DNA of 64,000 nucleotides from Antedon bifida. Lineage: Eukaryota; Echinodermata; Crinoidea; Comatulida; Antedonidae. The translations under genes were made by a program, and so were the position numbers. Location of the stretch: positions 33,668,501 through 33,732,500 of the forward strand of contig OY727094.1 of assembly GCA_963402885.1 (NCBI GenBank), written 5' to 3'. Shown here in pieces: positions 23,859 through 35,785 of the stretch (positions are counted from its first letter, which is position 1; every line of letters begins with the position of its first letter). Below the pieces are notes generated by a model. It saw only the letters and a list, made by a program, of their open reading frames with translations, did no database searches and was not told where the DNA came from.

Positions 23859-26800
23859 ATGGCGGCAACAGGTAACAAACAATAAATAGTCTTTATGTAT
23901 TGCATCGAGAAGAACAATTTTAAAAATGTTTTCTCTAATCTTTTTTCCTTTTTCCCACTTTTTATATCTTTAGAAATAGATTTTAGTGTGGACTTGGTGA
24001 ACTTTTCAGAATGGTATGATAAAAACAACCTGGTCAGACAGCTGAAGGTTTTATACCACGATTTAATTTCAGTAGCAGACATAGACAAAGCCAACACAAC
24101 GATAGATCTACTGAATGCATTGAGGAAAACGGGACGTTTAAGCCCAGGCAATCTGGAGTTACTTTATGAAACGATAAAAGTAACCCAAACGTTTGGAGCT
24201 ATCAAAGTTTTCCAACAATCTTTCTTCGAAGTTCAAGAAATACAAATTATAAATTTCACCCCATATCGACACTGGATTGCAGATTTTGGAAACGAATTAA
24301 GAAAGGCTGCTGTTAAGAAAATTGATGCACTCTACAACAATCCTTTAAAGAATTATGAAGACTCTTGGAGTATGATTATAGACTTGGAACAAAGACAAAT
24401 ACTTTGTGAAGAAAGAAAAGAAGAGTTTATTAACATTCTTAATAAAATTGGACTGGCATCAACGATGAAATGCCTGACACAAGGTATGTAACAGGAACGA
24501 ATTAGCAAACAAATAATTAGTTGGAGAAGATTATAAAAAATAGCCTATAGTTAATATCGTTCCCAAGCGTAACTCAGAATTGGATTAGAACAGGGCATCT
24601 TGCCTAATGACACAAACATCAGCATGGTACAAATATGGTCGAACTCATGCCTATTCTAGCTCGATTTCCATCATTCCACCACTTGGTCTATAACAGCAGC
24701 CGACGCGATATTTCCAGACGGTATTTTCAAAAACGCAACCAGGCCCAACGAATTGCTTAACTTCCGGCAATCTGACGAGAACCGGTGTTTCAACGCATTA
24801 TGTCCGAACATGGAGAAATAAGTTATTTCTCCATAGTCCGAATAAAAGAGGTACACACAATGACCAACAAATATATGCCCGTATTTACCACCACCGCTAC
24901 TCTGATCTGATAATAATGCTCCCAATTTGATTTTCATTAAGTAGGAAATTATTATTTTATCATTTGAATTGTATTGGTATTATTTTGTATTATTTCTTAT
25001 TAATATTATTTATTAAACAGTAAATGCGCCGAACACCAGTAACGAAGCACAAAGAATACAGATTGAACATGAAACAAGTGAGTTATTAGTAATAGTAAAT
25101 ATTATATTTTCTGCACTATACGGAAAAAACATAACAAATATTGTAATAAGCTTAATCAAAATTATGATCTAGTATTAGAACAATCCATCGTTGTCTTACA
25201 TAACACCTCATTAGTGCAGTCGGATATGATACAGAATTTAGATGTCAGATTGTTTATGACACCGTATTTATTCGAATAAATGCATGCCCCGGGGAGTTTA
25301 TGGTTCGGCAGGGTTTTACGGGGGACGTATAAGGGAGGCAATTTTGTTTTAATTCATGTGAATATTGCCTATAGTTTGTTTTATAAAGTTGAAACACATT
25401 TATTGTGACTTTATTATACTACTTAGGTTTTCATTACGTAAAAATCACTGTATTTTCATGTGTTTTTATTAGTTTACACAGAGGAAGAGCCGACTAGTAG
25501 TAACGCAAGCATGAGAGCAGATGTGAAGTTACAAACAGGTAAGTTACAGTACCGCTGTTCAACAAACAACATGATTTATTGTGTTGGTAATGTGTAATAA
25601 TGACATTTTTTTTTATGCATGAATGAATTGTTTGCTGAATTGCGCTACTAATATTACTTTAGAGTCAGATTGTTTTGTTTATTACTTATTTGTTTATTTA
25701 TTAAACAGTGGAAGTGCCGACGACCAGTGGTAATGAGGGAACACGAAAAGAAGTTAAATCAGAAACAGGTTAGTTACTGTTTACCATTAAGCTTAAAAAC
25801 AAGCCACGTAACACAAGATATTATAGAAAGTTTCTTATTTTGTGATTATACCTATAAATTGTAAATAAATATGGAGATTGAGGAACACTGAAATAGATTT
25901 AGGTGGTTCCTTATCACACAAGTGGAATCAATAGACTTCCAAAAATAGTAGTGTGCTATGGAAGCCAAATCAACCACAAATACATTCCATTTATCATTCG
26001 TACTAAAGTATAATTAAAAAAAACTTGAAATTGTTATAATATAAAGCTTGGACTAAAATAAAAAAGAAAGGGCATACTAAAAATAATTACGGGAAAACCC
26101 AATCTAAAAAAAATAATTACAACAATCACTCAATCAATTTGTTTGTTCGCCACAAACACTGATCATTGGCTGAATATTTAGCAAAACTTGTTTGGCCATT
26201 ATTTGAATTTAACTCGAATGGTTTAGGTTTTTTTATATCTTAATTAGATGTTTATGCTGAAATGAATCCCAAAAATTATTGTAATTTCACATTTTTCCTG
26301 TTTTATTTATTACACAGAGGAAGTGCCGCCGACCAGTGGTAGGCCTAACGAAGGAACGCAAAAAGAAGTTAAATCAGAAACTGGTGAGTAGGCAGATTAA
26401 CAAATAATATTACAATTCAATGGGTGGAAGGTTTGTGAATTTATGCTCTCTGTAAAATGTATCTAATCTCAAATTTTGTTAAATATTTAGTATTTTTTGC
26501 TTTGTTTGTTATTGTCTCTTGTTATTACAAAAACAGTTTGACGTCATTTTCGATTAATGTTTGAAGTTTTCTTCTTATGATTGATTTCAAATTGTGTTTG
26601 TCGCCCTCTATATACAAGTGCGTTACTAGAAAAGACAATTTTTGGTGAAAAAAGACCTTACTGGGCTATTTATCATTAGTAAATGTGCCGAACACTAGTA
26701 AAACAGAACAACGAACGCAAATAGAGTTTAAATCAGAAACAGGTTTGTTATTAAAATGTAATGTATACATTTTCACCCAAAAGAAGTTTATTATGCGGTA

Positions 26801-29800
26801 GAATAATTGTTGTAAATTCTAATTATAATAATTGTAAGGTCGGTTTGTTAATAATTATTATGGAACTTATTCTTTATTTATTTATTAAACAGTAGATGTG
26901 TCGACTACTAGTAACAAAGAACAAGGAACGCAGAATAAGGTTGAGTCAGAAACAGGTTAGTTATTAGAATGTATCTATAATTTTTCTCCCATAAAGACGT
27001 TTTGCGGTAGAATATTTATCGTTATAAAATTCTGATTTATTAAGTATTAAAAGTTTTAAACAAGTCGCATATAAGAAAAAAAACATGAACAATGTAATTA
27101 TAATTAGGATTAGTATGAAATAAAATATAGAGAGGATTAGTATGATCTAGAATTAGTCTTTAATTGTCTCTCTCAGTGCAGTCGGATATGAACACTTCTT
27201 TTGTTGCAGCGAAATTAACAACTAAATATAAAACTTACATACATATATATCGTTTTTTGACCGAGTTAGTTTGATTTAAATCTGAAATACCGTGGTCTAC
27301 CGGCCTGAAAGTACATCTACAGTTTTTAGATTTGTGATAAATTTATTTTTCGGTTTGCTGCCCTCTTTATTAATTAAAGTTTTCTGTTTCTCATAGTAAA
27401 GAAAATGTGTTTGTCGCCCTCTATAACATTAATATTTTAAAGTACGATACAAATCTACACAGAGTCTGCTATAACTGATAACAGATAATAGTTTAAAATT
27501 GCTATAATAAGATTATAGCAATTTTTTATAACAAATTTAAAGTTAATTTATACCTAGGATGACATTATCTAGGCCTGTAAAAAGAACAACCAAACCACTA
27601 TAATTTAGGCCTACTAAAATAAACTATAGGCCTATAAATGAATAATTAAGATGAATTAATATCAACAATAATAATAATAATATATAAAAGGCTTAATAAA
27701 ATATCATTAGGGGCTACGTATAAGATTCTCTCTATTGAATAACTGTCTTTGTTTTTAGAAAAGATACAAACATATCTGATTAAAATACAAAAGAAAAAGT
27801 GCAGACAGGCCAGTATATTTACACCAGAAACAATGCGTGAGAGATACCAAGTTGACATTTCACAGATGTTTACCGATATTGAACTGCTTAAAGGACGTGA
27901 AAACAATACAGAAACCAGCAAATCAACAACATTAGAAGAAATGATAGATGTAATTAGTTCCACACCTGGATGTAGAGCTCTCATAGAAGGAGAGGGAGGT
28001 ATTGGTAAAACTACCATATTAAGACATTTATCATACACATGGGCTACTAAATCCAATAATGTCTTTGAAGGTAAAATTGTATTTCTTTTATGTGTTAGAG
28101 ATTTGCTAAATGATGACAATATATTTGATCTAATTGTAAAGCAACTGGATATGAAAGATTTCAATTTAGACACAGATCTCCCAAAAGATCCACGGTTAAT
28201 TCAGAAATTCATAAAGGAACATGACACTAAAGTTGTGTTGCTACTAGACGGATTAGATGAGTTGAGATTTGATAATCAAAGTGTATTAAGTCTTTTCAAT
28301 AAAACCAACCTTAAAGAAAGTACTGTGATACTTACTTCACGACCAGAAAGCATAGATAAATTTAAAAGAGAGTGTAACGTACATGTAAGAGTTAAGGGAT
28401 TTAATCAAGAGAGCATATGCGAGTATATTGAGAAATATTTTAATTATTTTAGAGAACCACAATTGGGAAAGTCGCTTACAAGGGAATTAGGTATTGGCAA
28501 TACTTCGTATTATAATCAAAAACATCAAGAAGCATATTCAATGTGCAAAAACCCTATGTTACTTCTTTCAATTTGCATGCTATGGGAAGACAATCAAAGT
28601 CTTCCCAGTAACAGTGCTGATCTTTTTAAACAACTCTTTCTTAGTGTTTTAAATCAGTTTAACAAACAAAATCAATTCTCAAAATTGTCAAAATTTGAAG
28701 ACATCCCAGCGAATTATGTAAATGCTATGATTTTATTAGGGAAGTGTATGTATAAAAGCTTAAAAAAGAATCAACTTTCAATAAACATGAAAGATTTGAA
28801 AGACACACATTCCACAAGAGATATGATTGACATGGCCGTAAATCTTGGATTTGTTTACGAAGAAGAAGCACCAATTTCAAAATCTAGCTTTGAAAGGATT
28901 TTCATGCCTCCTCACAAGTTGATCGTAGAGTCATTGGTAGGATTCTATTTGTGCAAATTGTGTGAAAGTGATGGTATCGAGAGTGAATACACAACAGAAG
29001 ATGTAAGACAAATACTTACACCATTGGATGATAATGAATGGAAAGTAATAAGAGAAAGTGAGTATTTAAACAAAGCAAGAGAGTTTGCAATTGGTTTCCT
29101 TGGTGCTAACGCTAATGCATTTTTAAAGCACTGGGTTACAAATAGTTTGTCAACATATCGTTCTCTGCCGAGTAATTTAATGTTTGTTAAAGAACAACAT
29201 AAAGATGCTGTGGTAAATGTATTAATTGATCACATTCAAGATTTAGAAATAAAGACACATTTGGACAATATATCTACCTCCATAAAAATGTTTATTCATC
29301 ACATTAATCCAGGTGTGCAATGTAATAAGCATTTCATACGTCTAATTATGCAACTTTATTGCATGGCATATGACAAAGAACCGAGAGTTGCACAAGGGAA
29401 TAAAATGTTGAATACATTTTGTAGTAAGATGGCATTGAAACGCAAGGGAAACGTTATTGCACATATTTTAGGAATTGAAGCTAAATGTAAAAGTGTTGTT
29501 ATTGATCATCTATCACGTAATGTATTTCATGACTTTCTTACAGAATGTTCTCTCAAACAAGTTCAATTAGCATTAGAATATCTCGATATCTCTCGTAATA
29601 ACTTTCACAACATTGATGTTAATTCAATGTCTTCATTACTCATTATGTGTCCTAAGCTGATGTGGCTTTACATGATGAGTTGCAATCTATCAGGTGACGT
29701 CATCAATCACTTGGTTACAGAATGTTCTCTCAAACAAGTTCAATTAGCATTAGAATATCTCGATATCTCTGGTAATAACTTTCACAACATTGATGATAAT

Positions 29801-30457
29801 TCAATGTCTTCATTACTCATTATGTGTCCTAAGCTGAGGAACCTTGACATGAGGGATTGCAATCTATCAGCTGACGTCATCAATCACTTGGGTACAGAAT
29901 GTTCTCTCAAACAAGTTCAATTAGCATTACGTATTCTCGATATCTCTGGTAATAACCTTCACAACATTGATGTTAAGTCTTTATTACTCATTATGTGTCC
30001 TAAGCTGATGTGGCTTACCATGAGGGATTGCAATCTATCAGGTGACGTCATCAATCACTTGGGTACAGAATGTTCTCTCAAACAAGTTCAATTAGCATTA
30101 AGTCATCTCGTTATAACTCGTAATAACCTTCACAACATTGATGTTAATAAATTGTCTTCATTTCTCATTATGTGTCCTAAGCTGAACTTGCTTTACATGA
30201 ATGATTGCAATCTATCAGGTGATGTCATCAATCACTTGGGTACAGAATGTTCTCTCAAACAAGTTCAATTAGCATTACATCGTCTCAATATCTCTGGTAA
30301 TAACCTTCACAACATTGATGTTAATAAATTGTCTTCATTTCTCATTATGTGTCCTAAGCTGGGGGTGCTTTACATGAGTGATTGCAATCTATCAGGTGAA
30401 GTAATTAATTACTTGACTGAAGAGTGTTTGAAGAGAGACATATCTTTCTATTATTAA
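23859..30457 (+). CDS. NLR1: DED-like / NACHT / LRR receptor, nine exons
   Basis: Model join(23859..23871, 23974..24483, 25021..25077, 25482..25538, 25709..25768, 26318..26383, 26680..26742, 26893..26955, 27759..30457), 1195 residues; all junctions GT-AG and phase 1. Exon 1 is MAAT; exon 2 gives a DED-like helical domain (about residues 5-90, with LVRQLKVLY and RKTGRLSPGNLELL) and an unknown helical part. Exons 3-8 encode a linker of repeated 19-22-residue modules ending KSETG. The last exon holds NACHT: Walker A GEGGIGKTT (~374-382), Walker B LLLDGLDEL (~457-465), then ILTSRPES. From about 890 come five 57-59-residue LRR repeats (TECSLKQVQLAL...). NLRs are cytosolic pathogen sensors that oligomerise; DED implies death-fold signalling. 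Exon 7 has the weakest splice sites. Confidence 0.85.
24809..24835. mobile_element. 27-base hairpin insertion with 7-base direct repeats (NLR1 intron 2)
   Basis: Palindrome with arms CATGGAGAAATAA and TTATTTCTCCATA around one G. GTCCGAA flanks it on both sides (24802-24808 and 24836-24842). The paralogous sequence in copy B has a single GTCCGAA (55205-55211) and no hairpin, so this is an insertion with a 7-base target duplication. Confidence 0.8.
25021..26955 (+). repeat. Six duplicated linker exons with their introns
   Basis: Exons 3-8 of NLR1 (57, 57, 60, 66, 63 and 63 bases) are phase 1-1 and alignable: start V/E-x-x-P-x-T-S, end KSETG or similar. Flanking introns share phrases too (ATTATTAAACAG acceptors, TTGTGTTTGTCGCCCTCTAT), so exon plus intron was the duplicated unit. 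Confidence 0.75.
29541..30410 (+). repeat. LRR-coding repeats, five ~177-base units
   Basis: Units beginning CAGAATGTTCTCTCAAACAA at about 29541, 29718, 29898, 30068 and 30245. They are near-identical at the DNA level apart from a few codons at the variable positions; unit 3 lacks three codons. NLR2 has three units of the same type (from about 60303, 60480 and 60657). Confidence 0.85.
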
Positions 30458-32428
30458 ATTCACGATCATCATCCGCCAATAACTACAGTATGTAATGTGC
30501 ACTACGTCTCAATTCATATAAAGAGCGCATTTGTAAAAGTCGCAGTACACAAGTGTCAATATTGTAATTAAAAAATAGAATTGTATCTGTAAATCTAAAT
30601 ATGGCATGTAATTAATTGATATGTTATAAAAACTGTTTAGTAATAATTTGTTATTATAATTGTGGTTTTTAATGAAATAAATTTTGTTTTAGTTATATAT
30701 TTGGTCGCGATCATCAAATTCATCCATATTCATCTTCCTTGTCGCGCGCGTGTCTACATCATACGCGTAATCAAAACAGCTGCAGCATGCAGCAGCAGCT
30801 AGAGGAGATTTTCATTTTCAAATTCGTTCATTTTATTTGGTTCTATCTGACTGAATGTTTGCAGCCACAAAGAACAAAAATCTGTATAAATTGTCCATCA
30901 AGCACTATTATTATTACTAGAGTAGGTAGGCTACAACATAGGCAAAAATGTCTAAAAAATGATGAGTCTATCTAGGCGGCCTAGAAAGTAGGCTAGGCTC
31001 TAGACTAGGCCTAGGCCTAGTAGGCCTAGCCTAGCTGAAAACTGTGTAGGCATAGGCCTAGCCTAGGTCTAGCCTAAACAGGTCTAGAACTTATACCTTG
31101 TTTGTCTGTGCTAGGCCTACTTACTAGCCTACTACTGACTGCCTCAACTCGGCTTGTCTAGTCTGCACATATTTGAGGTATGTTCTTTTCATTCAGTCAT
31201 TCGATTGCTAAAGTTGAAGTTGTATGTAGGCTAGGGATTAATAATGTAATGTAATGTAAGTATTTAAATATTGTAAAGACTTGGTGAGACACTAGCTAGC
31301 TAGTAGGACTAGAATAAGAACAGACAGAAATGATATTTATTATTGTGTTCACTCTCTCTTTCTTTAAATTCTTTTACATTAAAACATGAATCTTATTATA
31401 AACAATTATTTCCTTCTAATATATGATTAAATAAATATAAAGATATGATTAAATAAATAATATATTATTAAATGATATATGTTCAATTTAGACTTGCTTG
31501 ACTTTCCAATGAAACACTAATTTGCACAAAATATGATCTTGTTTGTATCTTTAGAAAACCAAAAGTAGGCCTAAACCAGTGCCTATTTCATAATATCTTG
31601 ATATATTTCATTTGTAGTGAATGTGAATGTGTATGCAGTGAGCATACTGCCTTATTACATTATGTGATAGTTGTGTATGAATGCCTATAGTATTATATAT
31701 TAATGTGTTATAAGAAAGAAAATATTAAATCATTTAATAATATAATAATAATCTACTTTGCTGCAGTATAATGTTATTTTTTAATATTTTGCATAATAAA
31801 GGAATGCTTTATGTTCAGTTTGTAACAGTGATAAGTTCAGTCAAAATGCCAACCTAATAATTCTAATACAAGGAGTGTTTTTGATTACTATTTTCGAGAG
31901 GCGCAGATCAATTTAAAGTTAAAATACACATGTAGTGTTTTAATAGAGAGAATACAATGGTTTGGCGGGGGAGGGGGTGGTGTTTTAGGGGATGGACCTA
32001 ACTTACTCTAAATTTAATTTCTGTCATTTTTTGTAAAGGTCTAAGTCTTCGATTAATAAATATTTTAGCTGTTTCAATAAAAACTATACACTATGCAAAT
32101 AAACTGGTGATAATTCTTTTACTTTAATGTTACACATTATTTTACAACAAAGTCACCATTTATATTATATATTGTTTATAAAATATCGTTGATATTCATA
32201 AATTTTAAAGGTTTGGTTATAATCAATTTTTCACAATATTACATCCTAAATTGGTTTCTTGTAATGATGAATTAAAAATAGTGGTTGCAATGAATATACT
32301 GTAATAGATAAACACAAATATTAACTGAAATCACAATTAAAACCATGATACAATGTTTGTTTAAAATAACAGTAATGTTGATCTTGTTTAAAAAGTTTGA
32401 CAAACTGAAACCTGTAGAGGGCAGCAGA
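30458..32428. other. NLR1 3' flank; gene-free duplicated DNA
   Basis: A polyadenylation signal AATAAA lies at 30676-30681 (NLR2 equivalent 61089-61094). The stretch to 31925 is matched by copy B (60871-62136, then 63845-64000). It includes a CpG-bearing GCGCGCGTGTC segment and an AGCTGCAGCATGCAGC palindrome (30720-30800), then an AGGCCTAG tract. A G-rich run (GGCGGGGGAGGGGGTGG) lies at 31963. I see no protein gene. Confidence 0.7.
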
Positions 32429-35364
32429 CTATAATTTTGATGATGGTTTTAATGGACCTTCCCATTTTTCACCTGTAAAGTATGAAATAATATTATCACA
32501 GTATTAATTTCTAATGAAAACATTGACAAAGATATGATGACAATACTGATAATAATACAGTGATTTTAAAATACTAAAATATGTATGCCTACTACAAGTA
32601 TTTGTTAATTTGCATGCGTTTTTACCTATTACATGAGCTAAAAGAGGTATTTTATCTGTACCCCAAAATGTCTTTACTTCTCCATCATTGTGAGCTAATA
32701 TCCATGGTGCGCCAAATGCCTACAAATTAAAATCACATTTTTTATTTGAATATGTAATTGTATACAACAGACTCGCCAATATATACTGTAAATTGAATTA
32801 AATTTTAAAAATAAAACATAAACTATAAAATCAGATTACTTACACCACTTTCGAGTGCAATGCCTGTTATTCTTTTTAACTCTTCTTTTGTTGATTGATC
32901 TTTGACCTTTGACATGCATTTATTAGCAACCTCTTCAGACATTCCAGCAGCCTGGGCTGCCTAAAAATAATTGAAGATGTAGATTTGATATGACAATAAA
33001 TATCATGTAATATAATATTAAATTTAAATTAAATAATTTTTATTTAATTTTGATTTCCAAATAAGTTTTATAAAAAAAAAATTAGATATTCACATACCTC
33101 AAGAACGGATGTAGGATCTGTAATGTCTTTATCCTGTTTATTTAAAAGTTATATATGTAATATATAATATTATAATATTTATGTAATAATAAGTCCATAA
33201 AATTATATATTCCATTGGGGTTCAATTGTTTTAAAATTGGGAACATACTAATATGGGAAAAATTTAGTCTGAGATATATACATTTTAAGTTAATATAATT
33301 ATATTATATAGAAATAATAAATGTTTGGAACTAGTTGACCTTTGACCACATCCTTATCCATAATTGTCTTGATACTTCTTCAAGGTCATCTGGATGTTGG
33401 TCATTTACAACGGTCAAAAATCTCTGTGCTGTCAATGAACCTAGAATGACAAAATGACATTTATCACAATTGTAACAAAGTATGATTTAATACATTCAGA
33501 GAAACTCTAATTCTCCCTACACATTTAAAGTCAGTTTTGTGGTACGATAACATGATATCCCTGAACCTTTGTGGTATGGTAACATGATGTCCCCCAACCT
33601 TTGTGGTATGGTAACATAATGTGCATAACCTTTGTGGTACGGTAACATGATATCCCCCAACCTTTGTTGTACGGTTATATGATGTTCCTCAACCTTTGTG
33701 GTATGGTAACATGATGTCCCTCAACCTTTGTGAAATGGTAACATGATATCTCTCCAACCTTTGTGGTACAGTAACACGATATCCCTCCAACCTTTGTGGT
33801 ACGGTAACATGATATCCCTCCAACCTTTGTGGTACGGTAACATGATGTCCCTCTAACCTTTGTGGTACGGTAACATAATGTCCCTCAACCTTTGTGGTAC
33901 GGTAACAGGATGTCCCTCCAACCTTTGTGGTACGGTAACATGATATCCCTCCAACCTTTGTGGTACGGTAACATGATGTCCCTCCAACCTTTGTGGTACG
34001 GTAACATGATATGCCCCAACCTCTGTGGTATGGTAACATGATATGCCCCAACCTCTGTGGTATGGTAACATGATATGCCCCAACCTTTGTGGTATGGTAA
34101 CATGATATGCCCCAACCTCTGTGGTATGGTAACATGATATGCCCCAACCTTTGTGGTATGGTAACATGATATGCCCCAACCTTTGTGGTACGGTAACATG
34201 ATATGCCCCAACCTCTGTGGTATGGTAACATGATATGCCCCAACCTTTGTGGTATGGTAACATGATATGCCCCAACCTTTGTGGTACGGTAACATGATGT
34301 CCCCCAACATTTGTGGTACGGTAACATGATGTCCCCAACCTTTGTTTTTCTTTGCCATGCAAACCATCAAACAATCTTGTTTTCTTAATTTCTTTTGACT
34401 TACTTTGTTCAAAGAATGACGTTGGGACGGATTTTGAAAACGGAACACCAGTGTAATCACGTTGCATTGCTAAATCATCAAACATGTACACTGCTTTCAT
34501 AGGATTCAACCCTGGCGGCTTATTATCTGAAAAATTTAAAAATAAGTGAAGTTTCACCACATCTAAATATTACAAGTAAAATCCTATAGAATGCTACTCA
34601 AACTACCTTAGTTTATACTTATTAATCAGGTGCTATTTTAGGTACACTTGGTGTGAAGGTCAACGAACTATAAACGACATTTGTCTTTTTTACAGCTCAG
34701 CTATTGAGCACAATATTTGGCCGGGATACGAGCCTAAAATACGGGAGTCTCCTGGCCAAAAACGGGAGTGTTGGAATGTATGCTTCAGGCCTAGATACAG
34801 TATAGAAATAACAAATGTTATATCACCTGCTCCCTGCATTATACCTCCTAGAAAAAACGGCTTGTATTGTAAGTCTATATTCCATCTTTGCCTGTACCTT
34901 CCTAATATCTAAAACAATAAATAATAATTATTCAATGTAAATGTCAAAACACACCAATGATTGATTGTTGGCCGTCCCAAAATAGAAAACTTTCAATGCA
35001 AAAAAAAAACAAACAAAACAATGCAATGAATAAGTGATCATGCTAGACAATTGTCAGAAGACAGAAGAGCATACAGCACAGCCTTTTATTTTAGCCTGGC
35101 CTCTTGTCTGGCCTAAAACCTATACTAGGGCCTAGCTAGGCCTCCAGGAGGAGGACCTTTACTCTCCATGTATGGGAGGACTAGGCCTAGCCCTAGGCTA
35201 GACTAGACTTAGCTTGCCTTTTAGTTTGTAGCTAGAGTAGCTAAATAAGAGTCAAGACTAAGATTTTGAAGTGTATTATTATTAATTACTTCAAATGCAA
35301 GCCAAGAATATGGTGATATAACGTCGTAAAACAACTCTATCGTTTTTTTTATAGGCGCAGCCAT
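32429..35364 (-). CDS. GSTK1: Glutathione S-transferase kappa 1, eight exons
   Basis: Model complement(join(32429..32472, 32626..32719, 32844..32960, 33098..33133, 33340..33440, 34404..34526, 34827..34908, 35290..35364)), 223 residues, close to the vertebrate ~226; all introns GT-AG with matching phases. Family marks: N-terminal ELFYDVISPYSWLAFE with the active-site SPYS serine, ILGRYRQRWNIDLQYKPFFL, NKPPGLNP, SLTAQRFLTVV, DITDPTSVLE, AAGMSEEVA, AFGAPWILAHNDGEVKTFWG, and C-terminal GEKWEGPLKPSSKL. The kappa class is a thioredoxin/DsbA-type fold with a helical insert, mitochondrial and peroxisomal, conjugating glutathione. The 3' end is unlike the usual tail: last exon and stop resemble a block repeated elsewhere in the window. 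Intron 3 holds a minisatellite. The frame is intact, so it is probably functional. Confidence 0.93.
33535..34350. repeat. Minisatellite, 32-33-base unit, in GSTK1 intron 3
   Basis: About 25 units of CCAACCTTTGTGGTACGGTA plus ACATGATGTCCCT or ACATGATATGCC. Because the period is not always a multiple of three and the unit has no stops, all three minus-strand frames stay open for over 190 codons; these are not genes. Variants are clustered: ATATGCC types at about 34015-34280, TCCCTCC types before that. Confidence 0.93.
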
Positions 35365-35519
35365 TTTCTTTATTTTGTTAGGCCAGTACTGTACTCTCTG
35401 CTGCTGCTGCCAGTTGAGTTTTGTAGCGCAGATGGCTAGGATCGGAGAGAGAGGAGGCGAGGCCTCTACTCGCTAACTTCTCTCCGTCGGCGGTGAGGGC
35501 GCAATATTGATAAACAATA

Positions 35520-35547
35520 CAGAGCCATATATATATATATGGCTCTG
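35520..35547. repeat. 28-base hairpin with 8-base flanking direct repeats
   Basis: Perfect palindrome CAGAGCC(AT-run)GGCTCTG. AAACAATA occurs directly on each side (35512-35519 and 35548-35555). Its sequence differs from the CATGGA hairpins, but the arrangement is the same. Confidence 0.6.
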
Positions 35548-35753
35548 AAACAATAAACATCAAAGAAGTCGTTTATGGAGGGCTAGGGAGAAATGCAGTA
35601 ATTGCAGGTAGGTAGGAGGATACCGTAGGCAGGCCTAGGTATTTATAGTATAAAAACAAACAAAAAACACTGTTGGTGTTTCATTGATAGTAAATTAACA
35701 CATTGAAAGAAGTACAAGATCCCGTTGTTTAACGAATTGTGTTTTTTGAACAA

Positions 35754-35785
35754 CATTAGGCGCAGGAGCCCCGGATAGCGTTACG
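35754..35785 (+). repeat. Perfect 32-base inverted repeat, left arm
   Basis: Starts CATTAGGCGCAGGAGCCCCG and ends GATAGCGTTACG. The exact reverse complement is at 44029-44060. Flanking sequences do not match. Confidence 0.85.

Noticed and set aside
33535-34350. CRISPR-like array
   Set aside because: Units are contiguous variants with no unique spacers, in an animal intron; this is a minisatellite.
33689-34560. Three overlapping minus-strand frames of 190-235 codons
   Set aside because: They are one minisatellite read in three frames within a GSTK1 intron, partly joined to real exon 3; the period-32/33 unit simply lacks stops.
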